Under the pieces are notes generated by a model that did no database searches, was not told where the DNA came from, and saw only the letters and a program-made list of their open reading frames with translations. The position numbers and the translations under genes were made by a program. From positions 1 to 13,655 of the forward strand of contig CAYLLO010000033.1 of the NCBI GenBank assembly GCA_964384805.1: a DNA stretch of 13,655 nt, given 5' to 3'. Origin of the DNA: HGM10611 sp964384805. Lineage in GTDB: Bacteria; Bacillota_I; Bacilli_A; ML615J-28; CAG-313. Each line of letters begins with the position of its first letter. Within the stretch, counting starts at the first letter, position 1. This document shows, one piece after another, positions 6,147 through 13,625 of this stretch.

Positions 6147-7478
6147 TTAGGCTTCATTCTTCATATCCGCAACTAGTGCACGGTAAAAAACATCACCAAT
6201 TTGTAAATATCCTTCCATTGTTGGATGAACACCATTTGTTCCAACTTTCTCTAAAGTTGTATTTCTAGCATTAACTTTTAACATTGTTGATGGCATATTA
6301 TTTTCAACGTCGAATTGAGCTTTCATATCAATATAACGACAATAATCTTTATATTCAGGTCTTTCACAAAATCTTTCTAAATATTCATCATAATTATAAG
6401 CTGTGGATACTTCACCAAAAACATCAGAATATGGGCCACTTGCTCCATAGTTAGCCGCTATTCCCCCATCAATTGATGGACTATGAATTCCTATTAATCT
6501 AATTTTGGCTTTAGGATAATCCAAGTGTATTCTATCAAGTATTGCTTCAATAAATGGTTCATAATGAGAAAAATCATGATTAAATGGTGCATATTGCCCA
6601 TTCCAAGTTAATAAAATATAAACATAATCAAGTCCATCATATCCATTATCTAAACAATATTTTTTAAAGTTAGGTCCATCAATTTCTTCATCATAAAACG
6701 GGTTTCCTTTTTCAAAATAATGTTTGGTAATATGAATATCTTCAGTATGAATCCCTCCATCGACATTAGTGAAAACTTCACCAATCGTAGGCAAACAAGA
6801 ATAGTTTCCTGGACCACGTTTAAATTTTAATTTTTTATCTTCAATTGACTCTAATACCCATTGTAAGTTATTAGATTTCCAAACACTATGTTGATCATTC
6901 TCATCTAAATTATGACTTTCAACTTCTACCCAAACTGATGATGTTGTCGATACCGCTTCATTTTTAACAAAGTGACGCCATTGCCAACCACCATAACCCT
7001 CATAACCAACTTCTTCTTTATGACATGTCCCAATTAAATTTAAAGTGTTTTCAAACCCAAGTCCTGCAGGCTCTCCACCAGTTTTAGTAAAACGACGATA
7101 ACCTTCATATGGCCAAACTCCATTAAAGGTAATAGAGTCACCAAAACACAAGATGTTCATTTTTTTCTTGGGAGAAACGGGTTTTACTACGTGTAAAGTT
7201 GTTTCGGCTTTTTCAATCAATACTCCAAAATCATCATACAAACTAATTGATAATGGATAATCACCTTCATCATTTTCACCTGGTGTATAAGTGTAATATC
7301 TAGGATATGGACGACCCTTTGGTGATTCTACATAAATATAATATTTATATGGATTCATTGAACGGATAACTCCACGATAGAAAAGTTCAAATGTATCTCC
7401 AACAACCAAATCATATCTTTTGGCTAAATAAAGTAATTTTTCTTCTTTCTTTGCTGTTTTAATCTCTTTTTGTTCCAT
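6147..7478 (-). CDS. SGNH/GDSL-type hydrolase with N-terminal beta-rich domain
   Basis: A 443-residue protein whose residues 107-440 form an SGNH hydrolase domain, a family of esterases, lipases and carbohydrate deacetylases. Block I is GDSIT with nucleophile Ser115. Block II is YGGW with Gly163. Block III is TWNGQ with Asn293. Block V is NGVHPT with catalytic His418. The usual Asp three residues before the His is Asn415 here, so it may use a Ser-His pair or another acid. Residues 1-100 look like a separate beta-rich domain of unknown role. No signal peptide is seen, so it appears cytoplasmic. The ATG at 7478 is chosen because AGAGG lies 6 bases upstream; an earlier ATG at 7517 would overlap upp and has no such site. 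It begins 8 bases after the upp stop and is surely co-transcribed with it. The substrate is unknown. Confidence 0.85.
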   Translation of the reverse strand: MEQKEIKTAKKEEKLLYLAKRYDLVVGDTFELFYRGVIRSMNPYKYYIYVESPKGRPYPRYYTYTPGENDEGDYPLSISLYDDFGVLIEKAETTLHVVKPVSPKKKMNILCFGDSITFNGVWPYEGYRRFTKTGGEPAGLGFENTLNLIGTCHKEEVGYEGYGGWQWRHFVKNEAVSTTSSVWVEVESHNLDENDQHSVWKSNNLQWVLESIEDKKLKFKRGPGNYSCLPTIGEVFTNVDGGIHTEDIHITKHYFEKGNPFYDEEIDGPNFKKYCLDNGYDGLDYVYILLTWNGQYAPFNHDFSHYEPFIEAILDRIHLDYPKAKIRLIGIHSPSIDGGIAANYGASGPYSDVFGEVSTAYNYDEYLERFCERPEYKDYCRYIDMKAQFDVENNMPSTMLKVNARNTTLEKVGTNGVHPTMEGYLQIGDVFYRALVADMKNEA

Positions 7479-7486
7479 AAAAACCT

Positions 7487-8116
7487 CTACTTTGTTCCAA
7501 AAATACGATCTCCACAATCTCCTAATCCTGGAACAATGTATCCTTTATCATTTATTTTTTCATCTAATGCCCCTAAATAAATAGTTACATCAGGGTGTGC
7601 TTTTGTTAAAGCCTCTACCCCAAAAGGTGCACCAACTAATCCGATATAGGTAATTTCCTTACAACCATATTTTTTTAAAATGTCGATTGCCGCAATCGCA
7701 CTACCTCCTGTTGCAAGCATTGGATCAACCAATAAAACTGTCGCTTCTTCCATATTTTCTGGAAATTTTTCATAATAAGTGTGGGGTTCTAAAGTTTTTT
7801 CATCTCGGTATACACCAATATGTCCCACTTTAGCCTCTGGTATTAATTCAATAAAACCATCAACCATTCCCATTCCTGCTCGCATAATTGGCACAACTAC
7901 AACATCTTTAGCTAATGTTTCACATTTGGTCTCACAAATTGGAGTTTCAATAGTAATTTCTTTCAAATCAAGATTTTTAGTAACTTCATAAGCCATTAAA
8001 CTACCAATTTCAGAAACTGTTTGTCTAAATTCTTTTACATCTGTCTTCTTATTTCTAATAATCGACATTTTGTGTTTTAACAATGCATGATTAATAATAG
8101 TAACATTTTTATTCAT
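7487..8116 (-). CDS. upp: Uracil phosphoribosyltransferase
   Basis: Converts uracil and PRPP to UMP and pyrophosphate in the cytosol. The 209-residue length is standard. The PRPP loop VLLVDPMLATGGSA lies at residues 127-140, with the acidic pair replaced by Asp131-Pro132 as is typical of Upp. The uracil-binding segment YIVPGLGDCGDR is at 193-204. Other conserved stretches are PIMRAGMGM (76-84) and HTYYEK (112-117). GGAGG at 8123-8127 sits 6 bases before the ATG. A sigma-A promoter lies only 25 bases before the ATG, leaving a very short leader with no room for a PyrR-type attenuator. The SGNH hydrolase gene follows in the same operon. In Bacillus upp lies next to glyA; that is not the case here. 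Confidence 0.97.
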   Translation of the reverse strand: MNKNVTIINHALLKHKMSIIRNKKTDVKEFRQTVSEIGSLMAYEVTKNLDLKEITIETPICETKCETLAKDVVVVPIMRAGMGMVDGFIELIPEAKVGHIGVYRDEKTLEPHTYYEKFPENMEEATVLLVDPMLATGGSAIAAIDILKKYGCKEITYIGLVGAPFGVEALTKAHPDVTIYLGALDEKINDKGYIVPGLGDCGDRIFGTK

Positions 8117-8140
8117 AATGGTCCTCCATTTACAAATAAA

Positions 8141-8169
8141 ATTATACTAGTTTTTGTAATAAAATGCAA
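8141..8169 (-). promoter_or_regulatory. Promoter of upp
   Basis: The minus strand reads TTGCAT, 17 bases, TATAAT: a perfect -10 and a four-of-six -35. It lies between the stop codon of the membrane-protein gene (8183) and the upp ribosome binding site. Confidence 0.8.
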
Positions 8170-8182
8170 ATTATTGGATTTT

Positions 8183-9259
8183 TTATCTTACAATTATACA
8201 AAATATAATACTCGACAATATGTATATTCCCGTTTTAAAAATAAATATTAATCGCGATGTGTAATAAAGTTTATATTTTAAAACCTCTTGTAAAATTAAC
8301 AAAAACATAATTATCAGAAAAAAAATTTTAAATGGTAAAATCATTGTATTTTGTCCTAATGATACTAATAAACTAATAGTCCAAATTAATATCATTGGAA
8401 TTGTTAAATATTTTACAAATGATAAACTTTTGGTCATTTTACTAACAAAACTTAACTCTTTATCTTCAGCAATTTTGCAAATAAATTTATCTGGACTTAA
8501 AAGAAAAAGTTTATTAACTTCTTCAATACTTTTTTCTTCTAAGTATACTTTTCCAGTTACACCTAAAGTAATCATTTCTGGATTAGACGTAAGTGCCATG
8601 TCTAAATATTCTAAAGCGTATCTACTAGAATGTTTCTTTTTTTTAACAACTCGATTTAAAGTGTCATACTCTAAAAAAACCCACATTTCTAACATATTTA
8701 GATTACGCATAAAATTTAATTGATTTGATTCACTAATGTAATTGGCAAAACTCGTACAATATAATGCATGTTCAAAAGTATTAATTGAAGTTTTAATATT
8801 ATTTGATTCTCTAGAATCTAAAACTAACAAAGTTATAGCATATCCTAAATAATCTTCAATATCCTCTACTATTTCATCATAATCATCACTATAAAGAGTA
8901 TAATTAGCTAAATCAATAATAATACTATTAACACCATCAGAACCACTTCTAAATAGTTTTTTTAATCTACTTGGCATTCCTACTACTAATCTAATAATAA
9001 TATGCTCTTCGATAAAATCCGTATTTTTTAAAAACATATGATATTTTGTTTCATTAGGTAATGTAAAACACTTAAGAACATTTACTAAACGTTTCATAAG
9101 TAAAGTTATTCGATCATAATTAGGGTTAACAGGCATTGTAAAAATACTAGTAGTCATTTCTTCTCCTATCATATATATATCATCATTTTGATATGATTTT
9201 AAACTACTTCCCTTTAAAAATGCCTCAACAATTGATGAATCAATTTTAAATTTATGCAT
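8183..9259 (-). CDS. Unrecognised membrane protein with C-terminal three-helix anchor
   Basis: I do not recognise this 358-residue protein. Residues 1-280 are soluble-looking, mixed helical and charged, with a short basic cluster at 205-210 (VKKKKH). Three hydrophobic segments follow at about 283-300, 308-326 and 337-356. Positive charges flank the cytoplasmic ends (KSLSFVKY before the first, KYKLYYTSR after the second), so the large domain should face the cytoplasm and the C-terminus the outside. No catalytic motif such as HExxH, a P-loop or a kinase loop was found. The ATG at 9259 is chosen because GGAGG (9269-9273) is 9 bases upstream; an ATG three codons earlier directly abuts that site. 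A 41-base hairpin ends 6 bases before the ribosome binding site, so the gene follows a terminator or attenuator. It lies between the carboxypeptidase and upp genes. Confidence 0.8.
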   Translation of the reverse strand: MHKFKIDSSIVEAFLKGSSLKSYQNDDIYMIGEEMTTSIFTMPVNPNYDRITLLMKRLVNVLKCFTLPNETKYHMFLKNTDFIEEHIIIRLVVGMPSRLKKLFRSGSDGVNSIIIDLANYTLYSDDYDEIVEDIEDYLGYAITLLVLDSRESNNIKTSINTFEHALYCTSFANYISESNQLNFMRNLNMLEMWVFLEYDTLNRVVKKKKHSSRYALEYLDMALTSNPEMITLGVTGKVYLEEKSIEEVNKLFLLSPDKFICKIAEDKELSFVSKMTKSLSFVKYLTIPMILIWTISLLVSLGQNTMILPFKIFFLIIMFLLILQEVLKYKLYYTSRLIFIFKTGIYILSSIIFCIIVR

Positions 9260-9279
9260 ATGATACATCCTCCAAATAA

Positions 9280-9320
9280 AAAACTAACAATAATACCAAA
9301 TCCGTATTATTATTAGTTTT
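9280..9320 (-). terminator. Terminator or attenuator between the carboxypeptidase gene and the membrane-protein gene
   Basis: Arms of 17 bases (9280-9296 and 9304-9320) pair with only one G-U or A-C position around a 7-base loop, and on the minus strand the stem runs straight into TTTTTTATTT. It should end the gmk-rpoZ-carboxypeptidase transcript. The T-tract is also the base of the ribosome binding region of the next gene, so read-through would decide that gene's expression unless an unseen promoter lies in the 70-base gap. The stem is AT-rich and therefore only moderately stable. Confidence 0.65.
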
Positions 9321-9329
9321 ACCATTTTT

Positions 9330-10853
9330 TTATTTAATATTATAAATTTTAGAATATTTTTCCTTTAAATAATTTATATAATATTTAGGATTAAATTTTT
9401 CACCAGTTGCTTGTAATAAAATTTCTTCTGGCAAGCGACTTCCTCCATACTTATGGACATGTTCTCTTAACCATTCAGTTATAACTTTCATTGTTCCTGA
9501 TTTTAATTCTTCATCAATATCAATATCTTTAGCCATTGCTGAATATAGTTGAGCGGATATCGCACTACCATATGCATAAGTAGGAAAATACCCAAAACTA
9601 CCACCTGACCAATGAGTATCTTGTAGTACTCCTTCTGTATCAGTTGGGACATCAATCCCTAAATATTCTTTCATTTTTCTGTTCCATACTTGAGGTAAAT
9701 CCTTTACTTCTATTTCACCTTTTAATAATTGCTTTTCTATTTCATAACGCAACATAATATGTAATGGGTATGTCAGTTCATCAGCCTCAGTTCTAATCAA
9801 AGAACATTTTACTTCGTTTGCTAATTGATAAAAATCATCAAGTGTTACATTTTTAAGTTCTTCTTTAAAAATCTCTTGAATTTTGGGATAATGAGCCTCA
9901 AAAAAAGCATGACTACGACCAATCATATTTTCATAAAAACGAGATTGTGATTCATGCATAGCCATTGTTGAACCACCACTTAAAACAGTAAAATCATATT
10001 GGGGATTAACTCCTAATTCATATAGCGCATGTCCACCTTCATGAATAACCGAATACATACTAGATAATAAACTTTCTGGATAATAATGGGTTGTAATACG
10101 GACTTCCTTACTTGTAAACCCACTGGTAAAAGGATGTTCAGAAGTTTTTAATACTCCATGATTCCAATCAAAATTCATTACATCCAACATATATTTTGAT
10201 AGTATTTCTTGTTTTTCTATTCCAAATGTTTTATTTTCTAAAGTATGTTTAGCTCCTAATGGCAAGGAAGCTACTTTCAAAACAAATGGTACTAGATCTT
10301 TTTTTAATTCTTCAAAAAATTCATCATAAAGAGCCTGTGTTGCTCCCTCTTCATATTGATCAAGCAAAACATCATAACCTTTTAAAGTATCTGTTTCTAA
10401 ATATTTCATTATCTTCTTTTGAAATTCAACAATTTTTTCAAGAGTCGGAGCAAAAGCATTAAAATCATTTTTAATTTTAGCATTAACCCATATTTGAGAT
10501 GACTGAGACATTAGAATTGTATACTCAACATACTCTTCAGCAGGTATTTTTGACATTTGATCAATTGAACGTTTCTCTTTTTTAATGATTGTTTTCATAT
10601 CATCATCTAATTCATCAATTTTTTCATATAAAGTATTTATTAATTTTTTTGTTTCATCACATGTACTTAAATGAAAACTTTCTCCCACTAAAATACCTAC
10701 CATTTTACTACGATTTTCCAAACATCCTACTGGTGCTTCAGTTTCTGAATCCCAACTAATAATATAATTAGCATACCCAAAAGCATTACGCTTCAAATTA
10801 AATTGTTCATATTGGTTTAGTAATTCCGTTAAAGTTTCTTCTGGTAAATTCAT
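9330..10853 (-). CDS. M32-family metallocarboxypeptidase (carboxypeptidase Taq type)
   Basis: A zinc carboxypeptidase that removes C-terminal residues from peptides in the cytosol. The 507-residue length is standard for M32. The family motifs appear in order: HPF (240-242), EVRITT (250-255), the zinc site HEGGH (271-275, with catalytic Glu272), HESQSRFYEN (300-309, with third zinc ligand Glu301), IRTEADELTY (353-362) and QDTHWSGGSFGYFPTY (411-426). There is no signal peptide. Its ATG at 10853 directly follows the rpoZ stop (TAG then ATG, no gap), with a GGGAAGG about 14 bases upstream inside rpoZ, so translational coupling is likely. Placement behind gmk-rpoZ is unusual: in Bacillus coaBC and priA follow there. 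It ends before a hairpin at 9280-9320. Confidence 0.96.
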   Translation of the reverse strand: MNLPEETLTELLNQYEQFNLKRNAFGYANYIISWDSETEAPVGCLENRSKMVGILVGESFHLSTCDETKKLINTLYEKIDELDDDMKTIIKKEKRSIDQMSKIPAEEYVEYTILMSQSSQIWVNAKIKNDFNAFAPTLEKIVEFQKKIMKYLETDTLKGYDVLLDQYEEGATQALYDEFFEELKKDLVPFVLKVASLPLGAKHTLENKTFGIEKQEILSKYMLDVMNFDWNHGVLKTSEHPFTSGFTSKEVRITTHYYPESLLSSMYSVIHEGGHALYELGVNPQYDFTVLSGGSTMAMHESQSRFYENMIGRSHAFFEAHYPKIQEIFKEELKNVTLDDFYQLANEVKCSLIRTEADELTYPLHIMLRYEIEKQLLKGEIEVKDLPQVWNRKMKEYLGIDVPTDTEGVLQDTHWSGGSFGYFPTYAYGSAISAQLYSAMAKDIDIDEELKSGTMKVITEWLREHVHKYGGSRLPEEILLQATGEKFNPKYYINYLKEKYSKIYNIK

Positions 10854-11069
10854 CTATTTAACAATAACCTTCCCTGTATATATTTCCTCTAATGCTAATC
10901 CAATATATTTTTTATTAACTGGATGTTCAATATAAGTTTTCTCTTCTAATTCAATTTCTTTAGCTCGTTTTGCTGTTGCAATAACTAATTTATATTTTGA
11001 TGATGTCATTTCTGTCAATTGATCCACTGATGGATAACGCATACTTTCACGATTATTTTGTATTACCAT
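10854..11069 (-). CDS. rpoZ: RNA polymerase omega subunit
   Basis: The 71-residue omega subunit helps fold and hold the beta-prime subunit in RNA polymerase. Recognisable parts are RYPSVDQLTE (residues 11-20), the core helix SKYKLVIATAKRAKEIE and the C-terminal HPVNKKYIGLALEEIYTG, matching Bacillus RpoZ. Firmicute omegas lack the N-terminal ppGpp-binding residues known in E. coli (established knowledge). The ATG at 11069 has GGAGG 9 bases upstream; the next ATG (codon 10) has none. The start overlaps the end of gmk by 17 bases, and the stop abuts the carboxypeptidase start. The gmk-rpoZ order is conserved across Bacillota. Confidence 0.95.
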   Translation of the reverse strand: MVIQNNRESMRYPSVDQLTEMTSSKYKLVIATAKRAKEIELEEKTYIEHPVNKKYIGLALEEIYTGKVIVK

Positions 11070-11691
11070 TTTTTGTTTCCTCCAATAATTCTATATAACC
11101 TTCAGCACTTCTCTTTGTGCGTGCATGTTCTGCTCTAATTATAGCTCTTATTCTATCTGCCGCATTATTAACATCATCATTAATAACAATATAATCATAA
11201 TCATTAATTAAAGTTAATTCACGACGAGCTTTTTCTAATCTTTCATTAATAATTTCTGGAGCCTCAGTTCCGCGTCTTCTCAAACGATCATGTAAAGCTG
11301 TAAATGATGGTGGGGCAATAAAAATAAAGACCGCATCACGCATTTTTTGTTTAACTTGTTTTGCTCCCTCAACTTCAATTTCTAAAACAACTTCTTTGCC
11401 TTCAATAATACTTTTTTCAACTTTGTCAATCGGTGTTCCGTAATAATTTCCAACGAACTCCGCATATTCCAAAAACTTACCTTCTTTAATACGCTTTTCA
11501 AATTCCGCTCTTGAAACAAAGTAGTAATCTACACCATTTATTTCTCCTTCTCTAGGACATCTAGTAGTCATTGAAATAGAATAAGTAAAATTATGTCCTT
11601 CAGTTTCAAATAGCGCTTTTCGAACCGTTCCTTTTCCGACTCCTGATGGTCCTGATAAAACAATTAACAATCCATTTTGATTAAGTTTCAT
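11053..11691 (-). CDS. gmk: Guanylate kinase
   Basis: Phosphorylates GMP to GDP with ATP; essential for GTP synthesis. At 212 residues it is slightly longer than Bacillus Gmk because of a polar C-terminal tail. The P-loop GPSGVGKGT is at residues 14-22. The GMP-binding region follows with TTRCPREGE (42-50), GVDYYFVS (53-60) and FLEYAEFVGNYYGTP (73-87). The lid arginines lie at RLRRRGTE (136-143). In Bacillus, Gmk is directly inhibited by (p)ppGpp, so it is a likely target of the RelQ product (inference). The ATG at 11691 is chosen because GGAGG is 4 bases upstream; an ATG 12 codons earlier lies in the promoter's -10. It heads the gmk-rpoZ-M32 operon and is divergent from rqcH, an arrangement that echoes the Bacillus yloA-to-gmk region. 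Confidence 0.97.
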   Translation of the reverse strand: MKLNQNGLLIVLSGPSGVGKGTVRKALFETEGHNFTYSISMTTRCPREGEINGVDYYFVSRAEFEKRIKEGKFLEYAEFVGNYYGTPIDKVEKSIIEGKEVVLEIEVEGAKQVKQKMRDAVFIFIAPPSFTALHDRLRRRGTEAPEIINERLEKARRELTLINDYDYIVINDDVNNAADRIRAIIRAEHARTKRSAEGYIELLEETKNGNTK

Positions 11692-11717
11692 AGTTCCTCC
11701 GTGTTGTTGTTTTACAT

Positions 11718-11746
11718 ATTTTAACATTACAAAGAAGTTTTTTCAA
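11718..11746 (-). promoter_or_regulatory. Promoter of the gmk-rpoZ-carboxypeptidase operon
   Basis: The minus strand reads TTGAAA, 17 bases, TAAAAT, with TGT before the -10. It sits 26 bases upstream of the gmk ATG. Its design is nearly the same as that of the hydrolase-nuclease operon promoter. Confidence 0.8.
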
Positions 11747-11783
11747 GAAAAACGATTTATTATAACTAAGTTTTTTGAAAATG

Positions 11784-11792
11784 TGCTATAAT
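11784..11792 (+). promoter_or_regulatory. Extended -10 promoter of rqcH
   Basis: TGCTATAAT is a perfect extended -10, 23 bases before the rqcH ATG. The -35 position is weak. It diverges from the gmk promoter; the two -10 boxes are about 63 bases apart. Confidence 0.65.
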
Positions 11793-11815
11793 ATTGTAAG
11801 AAAGGTGGAATTATT

Positions 11816-13429
11816 ATGCCAATAGATGGAGTATTTGTTCACTATTTAGTTGCGGAAATAAAAGACCAACTAGTCGGTGGTAGAATTAATAAAATATATC
11901 AACCACACCCTTTAGATTTAATTTTTAACATTAGAGTAAATAACAACAATTTAAATCTTTTTATATCTGCTAATCTTAGTGCTCCACGTCTTAACATTAC
12001 TGATAAAAAATATGACAATCCAGATAAACCTTATACTTTTTGTACAAATCTTCGTAAATATTTAGAACGAGGATTTATCAATGATATTTCTCAAATCGAT
12101 AATGACCGCGTTGTAAAATTATCTATTAATACTTTAAATGAATTCGGCGATGAAGTTACCTTTTTTTTATATTTAGAATTAATGGGAAGAAATGCTAATA
12201 TTATTTTAACGGATAATAATTTAAAAATAATTGAAGCTATTCGTCATTTTTTACCCGAGAAAAATACTGATAATAATCGAATTATTTTACCAAAAGTTAT
12301 TTACCAACTACCTTTGAAAAATAAATTTACCAATATTTTCAATAATCTAACTGATGAAGAATTAAAAGAATTATCTTATGATTTAGAAGGATGTTCAAAA
12401 ATATTTTTAGATGAAGCAAATTATATTAATAGTATTAAGGACATTATAAATCGTCCAATAAAACCAGTTTATTATCCTAAAAATCCCAAAATTTTCTATG
12501 TATTTCCTCTAAAACATATAGAAAATGATTATCAAATTTTTCCTACTTTATCTTCTCTTTTAGATTACATATTTAAAGAAGAAAACAAAAAATCTAATGT
12601 TGAATATAATAATTTAAATACTTTCTTAAAAAGAGAAATTAATAAACTTAATAGTAAACTAAAAAATTTAAATAAAGATCGCGATAATGCTTTACCTCAT
12701 CTTGAAGATAAAACTTTAGGTCTTCTAATCCAAGCTAATTTATACCAAATTAAAAAAGGAGATAGTAAATTTACTACTTATAATTTTTATCAAAATAATG
12801 AGGAAATTACAATTAATTTAGACACCTTGTTAGATCCAAGTCAAAACATGAAACGCTATTTTACGCTTGCTAAAAAAGCCGAAAATACTATCATACATTA
12901 TGAAATTCAAACAGATTTAACCAAAAAAGAAATAACTTATTTAGAAGGAATTAAAGATGCTTTAGACTATGCTGATAAGAAAGCCTTAATTGAAATTAAA
13001 AGTGAATTAATTAATGGTGGATACTTAAAAAATTACCAAAAAACAAATAAAAAATTAAAGATAAGTTACACTCATTATTTTCTTGATAATGCTGAAATAT
13101 GGATTGGCAAAAATAATCTTCAAAATGATTACCTAACTAATCACTTAGCTAAACCATATGATTATTGGTTTCATGTTAAAGATGCTCCAGGTTCACATGT
13201 CATCTTAAGATGTGAAGAACTTAATGAAAAATTAATTAGACTTTCGGCATTAGCAGCAGCACTTTTTTCTAAATATCGTAAATCAAGCAGTGTAGCCGTT
13301 GACTATACATTAAGAAAGTATATAAAAAAAATTCCAGGTTTAAAGGGATGTGAAGTAACTTATACTAATCAAAAAACCATATTCATTGATCCTGATGAAG
13401 AGTTATTTCAATCAATGCTTTCATCATAA
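11816..13429 (+). CDS. rqcH: RqcH, ribosome quality-control NFACT protein (alanine-tail elongation)
   Basis: Binds obstructed 50S subunits carrying peptidyl-tRNA and recruits tRNA-Ala to add a C-terminal alanine tail that marks the nascent chain for degradation (established for Bacillus RqcH). At 537 residues it is a little shorter than Bacillus YloA, about 570. The NFACT-N start is canonical (MPIDGVF, GGRINKIYQP at 21-30). Asp97-Arg98 is the DR motif needed for tRNA binding. ELMGRNANIIL follows at 121-131. A charged, coiled-coil-like stretch spans roughly 265-292, and LDPSQN (339-344) precedes a second helical region. The NFACT-R domain (about 418-525) carries WFHVKDAPGSHVIL (451-464). AAAGGTGG lies 7 bases before the ATG. 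It is the only plus-strand gene of the right half, and its last 22 bases overlap the end of the convergent cse60-like gene with no terminator between. Confidence 0.95.
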   Translation: MPIDGVFVHYLVAEIKDQLVGGRINKIYQPHPLDLIFNIRVNNNNLNLFISANLSAPRLNITDKKYDNPDKPYTFCTNLRKYLERGFINDISQIDNDRVVKLSINTLNEFGDEVTFFLYLELMGRNANIILTDNNLKIIEAIRHFLPEKNTDNNRIILPKVIYQLPLKNKFTNIFNNLTDEELKELSYDLEGCSKIFLDEANYINSIKDIINRPIKPVYYPKNPKIFYVFPLKHIENDYQIFPTLSSLLDYIFKEENKKSNVEYNNLNTFLKREINKLNSKLKNLNKDRDNALPHLEDKTLGLLIQANLYQIKKGDSKFTTYNFYQNNEEITINLDTLLDPSQNMKRYFTLAKKAENTIIHYEIQTDLTKKEITYLEGIKDALDYADKKALIEIKSELINGGYLKNYQKTNKKLKISYTHYFLDNAEIWIGKNNLQNDYLTNHLAKPYDYWFHVKDAPGSHVILRCEELNEKLIRLSALAAALFSKYRKSSSVAVDYTLRKYIKKIPGLKGCEVTYTNQKTIFIDPDEELFQSMLSS

Positions 13430-13593
13430 ATAATCATACATGTGAAACAATAAATTTGTTCTCGTTGATCATACATTAAAGACACTTGATACTTTATGTC
13501 AATTATTTGATTTTTTTTCAATTGTTTTAAAAAATCATTTACTTTAAGTTCTAAATCATGTTCATGATTTTCATCAAAAATTTTAACTTTCAT
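13408..13593 (-). CDS. Cse60-like small sporulation-associated protein
   Basis: A 61-residue acidic protein resembling Cse60 of Bacillus, a small protein made in the mother cell under sigma-E control with no known biochemical function. Shared features, from memory of the family, are the start KVKIFDENHEHDLE, the central DIKYQVS (residues 32-38) and the end QIYCFTCMIIY (46-56). No signal peptide or membrane segment. The gene ends in TGA, showing that TGA is a stop here. There is no ribosome binding site just before the ATG. AAAGGAG lies 36 bases upstream, with a perfect 20-base hairpin between. Its 3' end overlaps the convergent rqcH by 22 bases. If the assignment is right it hints at sporulation ancestry, although Cse60-like proteins may have other uses in non-spore-formers. 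Confidence 0.75.
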   Translation of the reverse strand: MKVKIFDENHEHDLELKVNDFLKQLKKNQIIDIKYQVSLMYDQREQIYCFTCMIIYDESID

Positions 13594-13605
13594 AAATAAG
13601 GTCGA

Positions 13606-13625
13606 GTAGACAACTTATTGTCTAC
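13606..13625 (-). promoter_or_regulatory. Hairpin between ribosome binding site and start of the cse60-like gene
   Basis: A perfect 8-base inverted repeat, GTAGACAA and TTGTCTAC, with a 4-base loop. On the minus-strand transcript it lies 4 bases after AAAGGAG (13630-13636) and 12 bases before the ATG. Folding would bring the ribosome binding site closer to the start. It could instead be an operator for a dimeric regulator. Confidence 0.55.

Noticed and set aside
7779..7991. 70-codon plus-strand ORF
   Set aside because: Antisense to upp, which is fully conserved.
8430..8723. 97-codon plus-strand ORF opposite the unknown membrane protein
   Set aside because: The minus-strand gene has a good ribosome binding site and a sensible membrane topology, while this frame has no supported start or motif.
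10259..10462. 67-codon plus-strand ORF
   Set aside because: Antisense to the M32 carboxypeptidase.
11692..11727. Upstream ATG extending gmk by 12 residues
   Set aside because: It falls within the -10 and transcription start region of the gmk promoter; the ATG at 11691 has a proper GGAGG.
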